Shown piece after piece: positions 35,376 through 48,652 of a DNA stretch of 64,000 bases. Under the pieces are notes generated by a model that did no database searches, was not told where the DNA came from, and worked only from the letters and a program-made list of their open reading frames with translations. The stretch is from Adineta steineri. Taxonomy: Eukaryota; Rotifera; Eurotatoria; Adinetida; Adinetidae. The first letter of the stretch is position 1, and each line of letters begins with the position of its first letter. Where the stretch lies: positions 731,796 to 795,795 of the forward strand of contig CAJNOI010000007.1 in the NCBI GenBank assembly GCA_905250115.1. The letters are read 5' to 3'. The translations under genes and the position numbers were made by a program.

Positions 35376-36126
35376 TTTTGAACATATGAGGACCACGACC
35401 GGTTTCGACTCATTTTAAAATCTCATCAGATGGTGTATGACCTGCATAATTGAAACTTAATCAAATAAAATTGAAAGAAAATCAAAAATATCTTGGGAGT
35501 GTGTCTGATTATCGTGACTAGTTTCACCTCAACTACAAGAATCAACGGATGGCTTATTTTTTATGATGAAAGTGAAAAACAGGTAGAGTTTGAGCAAGAG
35601 AATATAAAGAGATTGACAATGAGAACTATGATGATGAGTATTGTTTTTTTCTGTTGACAGATATTGATTGGGTATTAAGAATAGTGGGAACCAAATGAAG
35701 TTGAATACAGGGTGTGAGTGAAGCTACTGTGATCATGATTTCGTCTTCACTAAAAGAGTTTGAAATATAGTTCTTAATTTTTTATTTCAAGTTTGGAATA
35801 AAAAAGAGAAAGTTTCAATGTTTTAAAAGGAATGATGTCATTGTGTTTGTTTTGGTTGATAGTGCTGTTGAATCTGTTGAAGATTAGTTGGACTTAGATC
35901 AAAGTCGTTTTTTCATGTTTGGATTATTCTTGGTGCCGACTATGAATCTAGTACGAATTACAAGTCTTTGACGCAAAAACGTCGTTCCAGATTTTATGAA
36001 TGTCCGTTTTTGTAGGTGACTGTCGACTCTCGTGAGTATAATGGATAATAAAATTTTTATTATATCTGGACTTCGTTGGAATTTGTTTGACTAAATCGAA
36101 TAATCAAAAACTACATCATGCCAAAT

Positions 36127-36181
36127 CTTGAGGGTGTGGGTGTGGATGTGGATGTGCGATACATATAACACCCACACCCCA
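36127..36181. repeat. Telomere-motif foldback unit 3
   Basis: Arms CTTGAGGGTGTGGGTGTGG and ACACCCACACCCC enclose GATACATATAAC, almost the same loop as the unit at 18773. This shared loop shows the units are copies of one ancestor and not chance palindromes. Confidence 0.8.
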
Positions 36182-36907
36182 CTCTGAGTTTTCTAGCAAA
36201 TATATAAATTAAGTAAAAGTAATGCGACTCTTTTCACTTTATTACGATGTCAACGTAAAATTCAACAGTCATCACAAGAAACTCTACATAAACTCACAGG
36301 TTCTCAACTATCATCCATGCGTGCTCATGAATTTCAAAACAAACGCTAGTTAAAGATTGATTGTTGCACGATTCTGTTTGTGACGAATAATATTAAAGCG
36401 ATCTTTTTAATAACCAGGCTAATAACTCTCTATCTCTCATCCATTCGTACACCAAAAGATGTTCTGATCTTTAAACAACATCATATTTCATATCTCACGA
36501 TTTTATCTCAACAAATCATATATTGAACAATATGTCTCGTCTCCATTTTCTTCTTTCTGAAGACACTTTGTCCCCGCTGTTATTCATTTCAGTTAATAAT
36601 TAGAATATCGATTCATTATTCATAAAATACATCCCATTCTTAGACACGAGATACAACTACATATAATTTCATATTATCGTATATCTTGTACTCAATTATC
36701 ACAAATACCACCATAAAAAATATGCCATCTTAATGACGACAAATGTCAATATAGACTAATTCCATCTATATCATTCCAATACAAATTACATAAAATAGAA
36801 CAAATCTATATACATATATATTGTCACGATAATGCCCAACCAAAAACTCGTCCAAATATTCATCACTACTTTTCTAATACTAATCAGTATATGGTCGATG
36901 CCAGCAT
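36182..36907. other. Intergenic, no gene seen
   Basis: About 725 bp, AT-rich, downstream of the LRR gene stop. No exon or repeat recognised. Confidence 0.4.
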
Positions 36908-38145
36908 TTATAATTTTGTTACTCTATTGTTCTGTTCAATGAACTCATGGATTTCGTCCCGAAGTTCATCACTCATTCGATTATTCCACAGGAATAGTGT
37001 GGTAAGTGTCTGCATAAGAAAGTGCAAATGGATATATAAAATAGATGAGGAAGCGAATGATATTTACCTTATTAGTTTGTAATGCATCTGCTAGATGCTT
37101 TGCTCCAATACCGCTGATTTCATTGCACGGTAGACTCAACTTCGTAAGTACCTGCAGGAAAAAATGCAAATAGATATATGAAATAGATAAAGAATAGAAT
37201 TATAGTTACTGTATTATTTCGTAATACACCTGCTAGACGATGTGCTCCAAGATCTCCGATTTGATTCCGTCTAAGATTTAATGTGGTAAGTGTCTGTATA
37301 AGAAAGTGCACACGAATATACGAAATACATGAGGGAGAGAATATTAATTACCTTATTAGTTCGTAATGCATTGGCTATATGCTTAGCTCCAACATCTCCA
37401 ATTTGATTGTCACAGAGATTTAATGTGATAAGTACCTGTATGCAAAAGTGTAGATGAATATATGGAATAGATGAGGGAGAGAATATTAATTACTTTATTA
37501 GCTCGTAATCCATCTGCTATATCCTGTGCCCCAGCATCTCCAATTTGATTGACACAGAGATTTAATTCGATAAGCGTCTGTATGAAAACGTGCAGATGGC
37601 TATATGGAATAGATAAGAAAGAGAATATTAATTACCGTATTCGTTCGTAGTCCAACTGCTAGATGTTGTGCTCCAATATCTCTGATACGATTCCAGTCCA
37701 GGTTTAACACGGTTAGTTTCTGCATGAAAAAGTGTAGATGAATATATACAATAGATGAGAAAGAGATGAATAGTTACCGTATTATGTCGTAGTATATCTG
37801 CTATATACTGAGCTTCATCAGCTCCGATTTCATTCCAATCGAGATTTAATGTGGTAAGTGTCTGCATGAAAAAGTGCAGATGGATATATAAACTAGATGA
37901 GAAAGAGAATGATATTTACCTTATTAGTTCGTAATGCATCTGCTAGATGCTGTGCTCCATCAGCTCCGATTTTATTCCAGTCGAGATTTAATGTGGTAAT
38001 TGCCTGCATGAATAAGTGTAGATGGATATGTAAAATAGATGATGAAGAGAATGATATTTACCTTATTATTGTGTAATGCATCTGCTAGATGCTTTGCTCT
38101 AATACTGCTGATTTCATTCCAGTCGAGATTTAATACGGTTAGTGC
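36908..38145 (-). CDS. LRR protein (RNase-inhibitor/NLR type), one exon per repeat, 5' end not found
   Basis: Eight 84-nt exons, each exactly one 28-residue LRR and all in phase 0: 38145-38062, 38003-37920, 37861-37778, 37719-37636, 37577-37494, 37435-37352, 37293-37210, 37151-37068. A 102-nt terminal exon, 37009-36908, ends EQNNRVTKL and a stop. The repeats read like TLTTLNLDWNEIGADEAQYI with LADALRTNK ends, the pattern of RNase-inhibitor and NLR LRRs. Introns are ~55-60 bp, very alike and start GTAA. Visible coding length is 258 codons including stop. Upstream, no ATG exon or NACHT domain is recognisable as far as 39.6 kb, so the start is missing or in a distant exon. LRRs of this type bind proteins; no more can be said. 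A decayed relative is at 18844-19313. Confidence 0.8.
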
Positions 38146-41100
38146 CTGCATGAAAAAGTGCAGATGGATATCTGAAATAAAGGAAGAGGCACCAGGAATT
38201 ACCCAATTATTTAATGAGATGTTAGTGAAATCTTGCGAAGAAGAATGAGGATGGAAAAGTACTGTTTATTGTTTTTTCACAAACTGCCAACTCAGAAAGT
38301 GGAAACATTGAAGACAATATTATGGAAGAGAATGCGTCAATCGTGTCGTTTCAGATGAAGGTTATGATGAAATACTGCTGAACATATTCACATTGTCTTC
38401 CTGAATTTTCAAGAATATATTCAACGAAGCTAGTTAGATCGGAGATGCTTCTATCGTGTTATATATCAATGAATTGCTCTGTATTGTTATTGAAACTGAG
38501 GTAGTACAATAATAAACAAAATTTAATGTAAATGTTTAGCTATAAGGAGAACATTTACGATTTGGTAGTTCTTTGATAAATTTAGCGCATATCGGTAAAT
38601 GGTTATGTCATCCCTGTTTGCGATGATTATTTGATCATAACATGACTTTCGCAGAGTCCATCAATTGCGCAATTAGTAAAAATCAAAGGAATTGAGAGAT
38701 AGAAATAAGTATAATTAAGTCTTTCAGAAAAAATCTAAGACATTGTGAAAAACGTAATAGTTCTAGAAAATCATGAAATTTAATTGTCTTCACATGCTTT
38801 ATCGTGGTTATGGCAGCACCCGGTTATGCTCATTGTTTGTTGCATTCCCGGGTCAATCGTCTCGATGATCTGTTTCTATAGTATCTGATCCATGACCTAT
38901 CGGAATTCGATATTATTATAAAACTCGCATCTACTATTGATAAAAACAATATTAATGAAATTTGTTGTAACTAGACTTCAGTTGGCGGATTCTGACGTAG
39001 TTTTGTCAGTAGGTTCGCAACGGGTTTTGTCAAATAACCGGATCTTATGAGGTCCCATTACATTCGTTGTAAGTTTTATTAATATACTCTCATCCACTCT
39101 CTGAACTTATCAGTATCTCTTGAATTTCCTTAATTGTCCTTAAACAGCCATTTTTTAATTTGCGATACTGCCATTTGTAGCTGTATAAGTGTTTAAAACC
39201 TATAGATGTAATTTTTAAGTGCTATGACATTTATTTATTCTGGCATCTATCGCTAATTAAATAAAATAATAACCTGTGTCCACAGGAAGTGAAAAAACTA
39301 GTAGTCTGTAATGGAATATTAGATATTTTCTGTATGCAAGACTCACCAGATTATAAGTGGTTGCTTTATTTCATCTGAAATTTCCGCGAAGGCTTCAGTC
39401 TCTGCCAACAAATCAGTGTCAACATGAAAGATGTGTGAATAAAATTGCCGATGCACGTGTAAAAACAATTTCTTCTTTTCGTTCTCTTTTAAATATTGCC
39501 GGTGAGTGTGTAAAAATACTATGAGAGCAGTGGATTGTTTAGAAAAGAATGAAAAAAGATTAGTTCGATATATATATATTCTCATTTCTTTCATGTTATT
39601 TTAGTGTTGGAAATGACTTTTTTTTAGGAGATTAATAGTTGCTAAAGCAATATGTCTCATGATTATTTTATTCAGTAATATCTTCTCAAATCTATGGACT
39701 GTATGAATGAGATAGATAGACATTCGTGATTAGAAAAAAAGGTTTACCTGATATCGGTGATACCTATCAATGATTGTATCAAATCGTTGACAGACACTTC
39801 GCATTGAGCATAGCATTGTCAGAATACTCTGGTAATTTAGAATTCGGCAGACAATTTCGATCGGTAATGTAAGAAAAGTAAGAGACATTTTATTTGACGT
39901 TGATTAAAACCGTTGCAATGGCCTTGTGTGTTGTTTGCTTTGCTTCTTTCCTTTTATATGAGTTCATATTTCTCGTTAATCAATTCATGTGCGTAGTTGA
40001 TATAATTTTTCGTTGTCTTACGCTGCTTTTGTTATTACTACTGATGCAAATCGGAATCGTACATTTGTCAACACATAGTCTCGATTATTCTGAAGAAAAA
40101 ATTCACGCTAACGTGTGGGTATTCTTCGATAGAATACTTACAGTTATGTATTCTCAACATCATCTCACAAAGTCGAAAACGCACATTATGACAATAGAAA
40201 GTCTTCGAAATTTGGAATCTCTTTTAATATATATTATAACAATATTACTCACAACTACTTCGAACTCGTTATTTGTATATTGATACTCGGTTTCATATGG
40301 ATAATGATTTTTTCCTTCTTCTTCGCATAGAATATTGACAGAAAATCTCTGTAATTCTAATCTTTCGCTTCGAATAGTCTCGATAATACATTCTTGTCCT
40401 CATTTTCAATTTTGCATCTTCTATGAACGTCACACAAACATTTTAATTTCTTTTTGCGCTACAGTTTTCTTTTTCGTCGTACAAACATAACTATTCGAGA
40501 CATTTCAGATCAAATCATACTATTTATCGTCTTCATATTTTCCTGATTGTCTGATCCCCTGATCAAATTCATCGAAGTTATAACTCATCGTCGTTTTCAC
40601 ATTTTCTTATCAATTGAACATATCGATATCGTTTGCAGCATTTTTTTTAAAGGGTTATTGATTTATTACGCGTCTTTCTCTTCTCAATTTTTTTTCTTTT
40701 CGTTTAGCGCGCATTTTTTCGTGTTGTTTCTTGCTCTTGTCTCTGTCGAATGTGTGTGGACACACATTTATGTTGGTGGGAAGCTCCCAGCTAGAGAAGA
40801 AGCGAAAAAGACGACATTTCTATGGGTTGAAATATGCGCTTTTTATGCGACGAAACGAGTATTTCTTCAAATGTAAAAAGTGCATATTTTGACGCATAGA
40901 AACGCTGTATTTTTCTTTTCTTGTCTGCCCGGGAAGGTGCTACAGTCATATTTTCATATGCTTTCACATCATATTTTTTGCTTCTTTTTCTTTCTCTTTG
41001 ATGTTTTTGTTCGTCATTCGAATACGATACAACGTCAAAGAGAGGGTTCTCTCATACATAGGCTGAAATTTCGATGAAACGACTATAACTCGGAAAGAAA

Positions 41101-41314
41101 GGTCTATTAGCCCTCATCCTTTTAGGTTTTTACTAGTCTCACCAGGATCTGCTTGTGCACAAAGTATCAGCTCAAAAGCGACGTATAAGCTGGTGACTCT
41201 TCCTCGTTAGCTATTTTATTTTCTTTCTAGATCTGCAACTATCTTTGTCGTCGAGATATAACTTGTCTATTCATTTGAAAATTTCATTTCATAGCTATTG
41301 AATCTGAAAAACAA
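38146..41314. other. 3.2 kb without a supported gene
   Basis: It should hold the missing 5' end of the LRR gene (minus) and the promoter of the IDE gene (plus). Open frames at 39918-40283 (plus) and 39343-39594 (minus) are hydrophobic or low complexity with no recognised family. The T-rich DNA at 40.6-41.3 kb may be IDE 5'UTR or an upstream intron. Confidence 0.4.
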
Positions 41315-44300
41315 ATGGCATCAGTAGATTCAACAATTGTTCGTGTTGTTGATAATATAAAAAAAAGTGATAGTGACTCATGGAATTATCGTGGGTTAGA
41401 ACTTTCAAATGAGATGCTTGTTGTACTGATAAGTCATCCAAATATTGATAAAGCAGCTGCTGCACTTGGTGTTTCAATCGGTAAGTTAGCTGATCCAAGA
41501 GATGTTCCTGGTGTTGCTCATTTTCTTGAACATATGCTTTTTATGGGTAGTTCGAAAGTAAATTTTTATTTACATTTCTTACTAATGAAAATAATTATAT
41601 GAAATATTTATAGTATCCAGGTGAGAATGAATATTCAAAATTGATAGAAAGAAATGGTGGCCGTTCCAATGCTTTTACTACTGATGATCATACAAATTAT
41701 TATTTTGATATTAATCCAAGTTTATTACCCGAAGCACTTGATGCGTAAATTTTATTAATGTTTTCGTTATTTAATCAAATTAGACTTACCTATTTTAGTC
41801 TTGCACAATTTTTTATTTTACCACTTTTTTCTGTCTCATCTATCGATCGGGAAATAGAAGCAGTTAATTCTGAATATGAAGGAAAGTTATCTGACGATGT
41901 ACGGCGTGTTTGTCAATTAGCAAAATCGACATCAGATCCTCAACATCCCTATTCACGATTTGGAAGTGGTAATAGTGAATCATTAAGAACAACACCTAAA
42001 CAACGTGGTATTGATATTCGACAAGTACTTTTGGATTTTTATAAAGCTGAATATTCATCAAATCGAATGAGCTTAGCTATACTTGGCAATCGTATGTGAT
42101 TAATTTATTAAAAATAAAATTAATATCAAATTAATTATTTAGAATCACTTGATGAACTTCAATCGTTTGTGATGAAAAGTTTTAATGATATTCCAAATAA
42201 AAAATTAGAACGAGTCAAATATCCTGCGGATCCATATGGTGAAAGTACACGAAAAGTTAGTTTTTATTTCAATAAATTTTCAAAATTTCTTTTTTTTATT
42301 TAATATTTTTTTCTTTAAGACAATTTGTTACGTTGTTCCTGTTGAAGAACGTCGTCATTTAAGGATACATTGGGTTATATCTGATCATAAAGATGTATAT
42401 TATTGTAATGTAAGTATAAAACAGTTTATTATTTTATTTTAATCATCATGAGTTGAACAATATCTGGATTTCATTCAGCCTGAATCATATCTTTCACACT
42501 TGATTGGACATGAAGGCGATGGTTCATTATTAGCATATTTAAAAAAGTTGGGCCTTGCTACTGAATTGGCATCTGGAGAAAAATATGTTGCACCTGGTTT
42601 TAATTTTTTTACGGTCAAGTTAGCATTAACAATCGAAGGATTAAGTAAAACAAAATCGATAATTTTATTTAATAATTAAAAAAAACTTTTTCTTTGAAAT
42701 TAGGTCGATGGGAAGAAATTATTTATATTGTTTATCAATATATAGCTATGTTACGAAAAGAAGGGCCAAAAAAATGGATTTTTAATGAATGCAGAGTAAG
42801 ATAATGTTAATCAAAAAATGCATATGTTATACTTTTGTTTTGTATTTAGAATTTAAAAGCAATGCATTTTCAATTTCGTGAAAAAGAACCAGCAAATGAT
42901 TTTGTCTCAAGTTTAGCGCGTCAAATGAGGGTACTTATAACTGATTGATAATCAATTTGTTTCTTCTTTGGCTTTTGATTTACCTTAAAGATCTTATTAG
43001 AAGAATTTCATCAGCATTTATGAACATAGAAAGATATGAAATCTAATTTATGTTCTATAAATACCAACGAGTCTCTTTTGATTCTAACAAGAAACTCAAT
43101 AGAAAAACATTTTTTTGCATTGTTTGGAACTTGAAGATTCAAAATCATCATCTAAACAGTTCACTTCATTGTGCGAGCTCGCGCTCTGTTTTGTATCAGT
43201 TTGTTCAAATTACATGTGATCCATTCTAAAACTCCGGCCGCTTTCTTATATAAAAGGATAGAGAGATAAGAATAAACAGCAAAAGAGTAGAAATTTCGTT
43301 CTCTTATCTTTCATACACTATCCATAATATATCAAAAAACGAGAAATTAACGTGAGAAATCCTTCACATAATCGTTAGAAATAACTAATTGTATGATAAC
43401 ATAAGGAAAACAATGATGAATAATTGGTATAAGATAATAAAAAGATCACTAAGAGCGTTTATTAAAAGTTAACTTTCCATAGATGTGTATATTTCGAAGA
43501 AGTTTTCTAAGAAAACTAAATGTGTTGAATCAAGTAACGGAAAATGTCCCGACAAGTACTTCTCTTCTGTATTTGCTGACATATTTTCCAAAGAAAATAT
43601 TATCTTACAATTATTTATAACTACATAGATTGTTCAAATTTGTCTTTGAAATAAAAAATAATACAGGTCTTGTCCTTTCACTTAGTAAATATTTACTTGA
43701 AAGCTCTAGAGCTCGAATATTCTGAGAAAAGAAAAACTGCTTTTCTAAACGTACTAATCTGAATAAACAGTTTTGTGATATTTAATTGTTTCGTTTTTTT
43801 CGTCAGGATTATCCATTAACTGAATGTCTTTCGGGACCTTATGAAACATGTAAATTTCGTCCAGATTTAATAATTGAAGAACTTCATGAATATTTAATTC
43901 CAAGTAAAATGCGGTAATTAAAGAAAAATATTTTAATTTATAAAATTATTCCAGATTTTATTTAAGAGTATTTCTTGCAAGTAAGGAATTTACGTCGATT
44001 GCAACAGAAAAAGAAAAATGGTTTGGTACACATTATAAACAAGAACACATACCCGAAAAACTTATTAAACGCTGTGAAAAACTTATTAAGCCTCGTAGTA
44101 CCAGCCGGGATCATTTTATCCCGTTCTCTTGTATACGTATACAGCGAAAGAAGAAGGCTCGTACTACCCGGGTTAAACGTAGTGAAAGACGTAAACTTAA
44201 TCCTGACCTTCATTTACCAAAACCAAATGAATTTATTCCAACTGATTTTCAATTATTTTCAAACAAAGAACATTCCGCACGACCACAACTACCAATAAAA

Positions 44301-47096
44301 ATAAAAGTAAAATAAAAAAATATAGTTTTGAAATATTTTGCTTTTTTATATTATAGGAAAATGAATTTTGCCGACTTTTTTATGGTGAAGATACATTTTA
44401 TAGATTACCTAAAGCATATCTTTATTTTGAATTACGAAAGTAAGATTGAAATTTCTTATTTTATTTAAAAGTTAAATTTTGTGATCTCAGTCCGTTAGGA
44501 AGTGTAGATCCATTACATTGTAATATGAATCGACTTTATGTTGAACTAGTTGAAGATTCTTTAACTGAAATTGTTTATCCAGCCCAACTTGGTGGATTAT
44601 ATTATAAATTATATAATTTCGATTATAGTATAGAGGTAAATTAATATTGATTTCTAGCAGAAAACAAAAGAAAGACATAAATATTCACTTTTAAGTTAAA
44701 TGTATATGGATTTAATCATAAAATCAAACAATTACTTGAGACGATTATTGATCGCATGGTGAATATTAAAGTTAACCCTCAACGATTTGAAATAATAAAA
44801 GAAAAAGTAATTCAATTAATAACTGATTAAAATTTATTGGAATATTTCTTCTGATAGCTTAAACGATCATTACAAAATTTTCGTCGCACTGATCCTGATG
44901 AAATGGCAGACTATGGTGTTACATATTTAATAGCTGAACACCAATGGAATAAAGATGAATTACTTAGTTGTATTGATGGTATGTTTAAAAACAAAAACAA
45001 AACAGCAAGATTAAAAAACTTTTCTTTACTTTTTAAGGTATTACAGTACATGATCTAGATTCATTTATAACACGAATGTTAACTCGTTTTTTTACGAATT
45101 CATTAATGTATGGAAATTTAACAAAAGATGTAAGTAGAAACTGAGACTAATATCGATTTATTCAAATATTCAATCGTTTTTACGCAAAACTATAGAGCAA
45201 GATATATAATATCAAACTCATTTATCTCTAGAAGAGTTACCGATGATAAATATACGATACTTATTTTTTGCGAAAGAAATTAGTTATTGATTAGATCATA
45301 ACTTTGAGTTTTAATTCTTTCAATTAATTGTCATAGAAAAAGCTTATATATGTTTTTTATTTAACTTTTATTTTAAATTTTCTTTCTAGCATGCACTTGA
45401 ATATATGAGTTTAATTGAACAAAAATTTCAAGAAAAACGTTTTTATCAACCACTTTTTCCCAGTATGTGGTTTAATCAACGTGAATTAATATTAGCAGAA
45501 GGTTAGTTTTATATATTTGATTTTATAAACATATTATTTACTTTTATTATTAGGTTGTAATTATGCATATACAATGCTTAATGATGGTCATAAATTACAT
45601 GCTATTGAAATATATTTACAATGTTTTGAAGAAACACTTGAAAATAATGCTTTACTTGATTTATTTTGTCATTTTTTTCATGAACCTTGTTTTGATCAGT
45701 TAAGAACAAAAGAACAATTAGGTTATGTTGTTAGTTCTGGTGCATGTCGTTCACTTGGTGGTGTACAAGGTTTTGCAGTTATTGTACAATCGGCTAAAAA
45801 ACTTGATCATGTTAACCAACGGATTGAATTATTTATTGATTCAATAAGAGTACGTAGAATCTAAATAATGAAAAATATTCTAAATATCATCCAGGAGAAG
45901 TTCTGTAATATTTCTTATGGTTGGTATCTTATTATATATGGTATTAACGCATGTTTCACGACCTGAACCACTTACAAATATGTGTAATATTTAAAAAAGA
46001 ACCAAATGTTTTTATTTATAAGATGAATTAGTTGAGGTTTGTTTGATTAAACCAATGAATGTTATTTGTCTTTGGTCGCCTAAAATAGACGTAGCTTTGA
46101 TTAATTTAGTGGACAATATGACTAGCTAACGAATACTTTTAGGTCTACTTTTGTATGAAATCTAATATAACTGAATTTAGATCGGAGTATCTTTTAACTA
46201 ATATTTAATGCTTTTTTTATACTAATTGTTTGACACAAAAATCAATATTTATTGATTACGCTCTGAATATAAGTTAATATCGATCTTTTGTTATATTTCT
46301 TCCTAATGTGATATTATTAAGGATAATTTTATTCCGATGTTTTTATATTTGACGATCGAATTAATTTTCACAAAGAAATTCTTTAAAAAAAGTTACATAA
46401 AATCTTTTATTTTAATAGGATTATATTTCGAATATGCCTGATGATGTATTTAAAAAACAACGCGAGGGTTATATGGTAAAAAAAAGTCGAAATTCCAAAG
46501 GGAATGCATGATCAAATATATGACTTTTGGATTGAAATAAGGAAGCATCAGTTTTGTTTTGATCGACGTAAGTTATGAAAAAAAATTAAATTTTTTTTTT
46601 TTTAAAATACCATCAAAATTTATTTAGCTCAACTTGAAGTTAATAAAATAAAATCTTTGGAACGTACTCACTTAGTTCAGTTTTATGATGATTATATATC
46701 ATTAAATGCTATTTATCGTCGTAAATTATCTGTTCATGTTAATCCATCTGCAATAGCCATTACAAGGAACAAATGATAAAAAACCTATTATTGACAAAGA
46801 AAATACTGAAACAATAATTGCAGGAGCTGTCGAGCATACTGATAAATTAACTGAACAACCGCCTATTATTGATACAATAACTGATAAAGATTCTTAAGAA
46901 AAAGAAAAATCTATACCTGAAAAACAAATTAATTTACCAAAAGTAAATCATTTATTAAGTAATACTTGTTGACATATTTGTTTGTTTCTAGGAAGAATGG
47001 ATTGACAATGTTCACGTATGGAAAAGTAAAATGCTATATTATCCACTAGCTCAATCATATGAGAACATTGATATACCAGTTCTCTACAAATTATAA
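41315..47096 (+). CDS. IDE: Insulin-degrading enzyme (M16A zinc peptidase), 20 exons, damaged 3' end
   Basis: IDE is a cytosolic clamshell zinc peptidase cutting insulin, amyloid-beta and similar peptides. Exons: 41315-41557, 41614-41744, 41799-42091, 42143-42255, 42320-42409, 42479-42644, 42704-42795, 42850-42930, 43807-43913, 43955-44306, 44357-44439, 44491-44635, 44696-44806, 44858-44978, 45038-45129, 45390-45501, 45554-45849, 46419-46567, 46628-46941, 46992-47096. The inverted zinc motif HFLEH is at residues 69-73 and the distal Glu at ~150 (EAVNSE), spaced as in the human enzyme. LRTKEQLGYVV marks the C-half. Lesions: the A8 run at 46478-46485 has one surplus A, a frame change near 46762 and an in-frame TAA near 46897, the last two in a low-complexity linker before the final conserved exon. 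A 36-codon insertion lies at 44074-44181. The catalytic half is intact; whether the locus is functional is open. Confidence 0.9.
44074..44181 (+). repeat. In-frame 108-bp insertion in an IDE exon
   Basis: GTGAAA occurs at both edges (44074-44079 and 44182-44187). Taking out the 108 bp between the two starts leaves the same spacing as human IDE between the QE.IP and NEFIPT motifs. The insert is GC-richer than the exon, holds the perfect palindrome GTATACGTATAC and two related words around CTCGTA(G/C)TACC, and encodes a very basic stretch (QRKKKARTTRVKRSERR). Confidence 0.65.
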
Positions 47097-47465
47097 ATAG
47101 AATTTTTGTAATCATTACATTTCTTTTTAAAATCTCACATTATCTCTAAACATTTGTTCGTCTAATCAAGATTTATCATATAAAATAAATATTGTTCGTA
47201 AATCATTTATATAATTTATTTGATTATTTTTAATAAAAACTCGAGAATATCGGAAGATAATTCTAAAAGTTCATATTGATGCAATTCAAGAATAAATTGT
47301 TCAATAATATTATTTGTTTTTCAATGAATTAATTGATTCTTTTCAATCTTTGATTGTTTTAGATCAATAAATAAACATGATTGAAAATATTTTTTTTGTC
47401 CAGTATTGTTGAAATAAATGAATATCATCACCATCTTCATTGCATTTAAGAATAAACATTGTTTT

Positions 47466-48000
47466 TCATATCAAATTTTGATAATCAGCTAAATATAAAC
47501 CAGCAGGTAGAAAATAGCCATTAAATAGAAATCGTGCATTAATTTCACATAATTTTGATTTAAATGAATATTTTTCACTTATTTTAAACAAATTTTCTTG
47601 ACTAAACATAAAATCAAATCGATAAATATTTAATTGTGTTAAAATCGAATAATTGTTTGAATTAAATTGAATTGTTTGTCGAATAATCATACTGTTGAAC
47701 AATTAAATCTAATATTTTATATAAATATTCATGTTGTTTATCTAAATAATCATAAAAATCATTTGAAAAAGTTAAATATTCTGAACATCATTTATCTTTA
47801 TTTTAAATTGAATAAATATTATATGGTAATGATCGTCGTCAATTAAATTGGATTTGTAATAAAAGACGACCTTTATCAAAAAGGTTTGTTCTTCCATGAA
47901 GATATTTTTGATTATTTAAAATAACCATTGTATATTTATTTAATATTGGTCGATATTTTTTAACTTAATCAATTATTGATTTAAGTTCATTTCATTTATT
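47466..48000 (-). pseudogene. Decayed gene, possibly TauD/TfdA-type dioxygenase
   Basis: On the minus strand a coding-like reading persists for hundreds of bases despite several stops and frame changes. The piece around 47960-47860 reads VILNNQKYLHGRTNLFDKGR, like the C-terminal 'DNR..LHGR..F...R' element of Fe/2-oxoglutarate dioxygenases of the TauD/TfdA family. TGA where Trp would fit and TAA follow. The lower part (47702-47466) keeps a 78-residue open frame without recognisable domain. The family call is weak; the decayed state is clear. Confidence 0.4.
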
Positions 48001-48076
48001 ATTATTTTGTTTAGATAATTTACGAAATTCTAATAGAATATTTACTCGGAAATTTTCTTTAAGTAATTTTTCTTTT

Positions 48077-48131
48077 GTGGGTGTGGGTGTGCAGTGTAGA
48101 TGAGCGAAAGAGAAGATCTACACCCACACCC
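48077..48131. repeat. Telomere-motif foldback unit 4
   Basis: GTGGGTGTGGGTGTGCAGTG and its partner TCTACACCCACACCC; the arms also pair through TGTAGA/TCTACA, so the stem is long with a small purine-rich loop. Confidence 0.75.
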
Positions 48132-48652
48132 TTTCTCTCGGTTCACCTTTCTGTCTATTCTAATAAAGAACTCACATACATATATACGTTCCTTCTTTGG
48201 ATTCTGGCGACGTGACAGTATTATAATATATGTAGTTTCTGCAAAAATTTGAAATAAAGCATTGCTAATTTAGTTTAAATATGTATACGAAGATTTTTCA
48301 CGTCTTGTATGAAAATGATGTTTTTAATATGTAACGCATTAGTACTCACTTTTAACGAAAACGAGATAAAAATTGTTATCTTACTGTAATGAAACAAAGA
48401 GATACGAACTAACTGTGTATTTACTTGCATTAGAATCAGGATGCTCATACCTATCAAATCTAGTTTATATGAAGCATTCACATTCAATTAATACAGTGAT
48501 TCTGTATAAGGATATGACTATATTAATCTAGGCAAAATCAAGTTATTTCGTGTTGATCATTTGTACTCTTCGCTAAGATGTATTATCATGTCTATTACTC
48601 ATCGGCGATTTAAATGGATTCATTATCTTTCTCAATATCTGACTCTTTGCCA

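Larger units (their letters stand above)
34974..36126. other. Intergenic with repeats, no gene seen
   Basis: Holds the 35.2-kb minisatellite and a G-rich tract. The remainder has no convincing open frame. Hydrophobic open frames at 35160-35420 are products of the minisatellite. Confidence 0.45.

Noticed and set aside
35160..35420. Overlapping Phe/Leu/Tyr-rich open frames
   Set aside because: Products of a T/G-rich minisatellite; open in several frames at once.
39918..40283. Hydrophobic 120-residue open frame
   Set aside because: No splice context or family motif; T-rich DNA gives such frames by chance. A real small membrane protein cannot be excluded.
47466..48000. Alternative genetic code,TGA as Trp, to explain stops in the dioxygenase-like stretch
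   Set aside because: Neighbouring genes use TGA as a stop and TGG for Trp, and TAA stops are also present; simple decay explains it.
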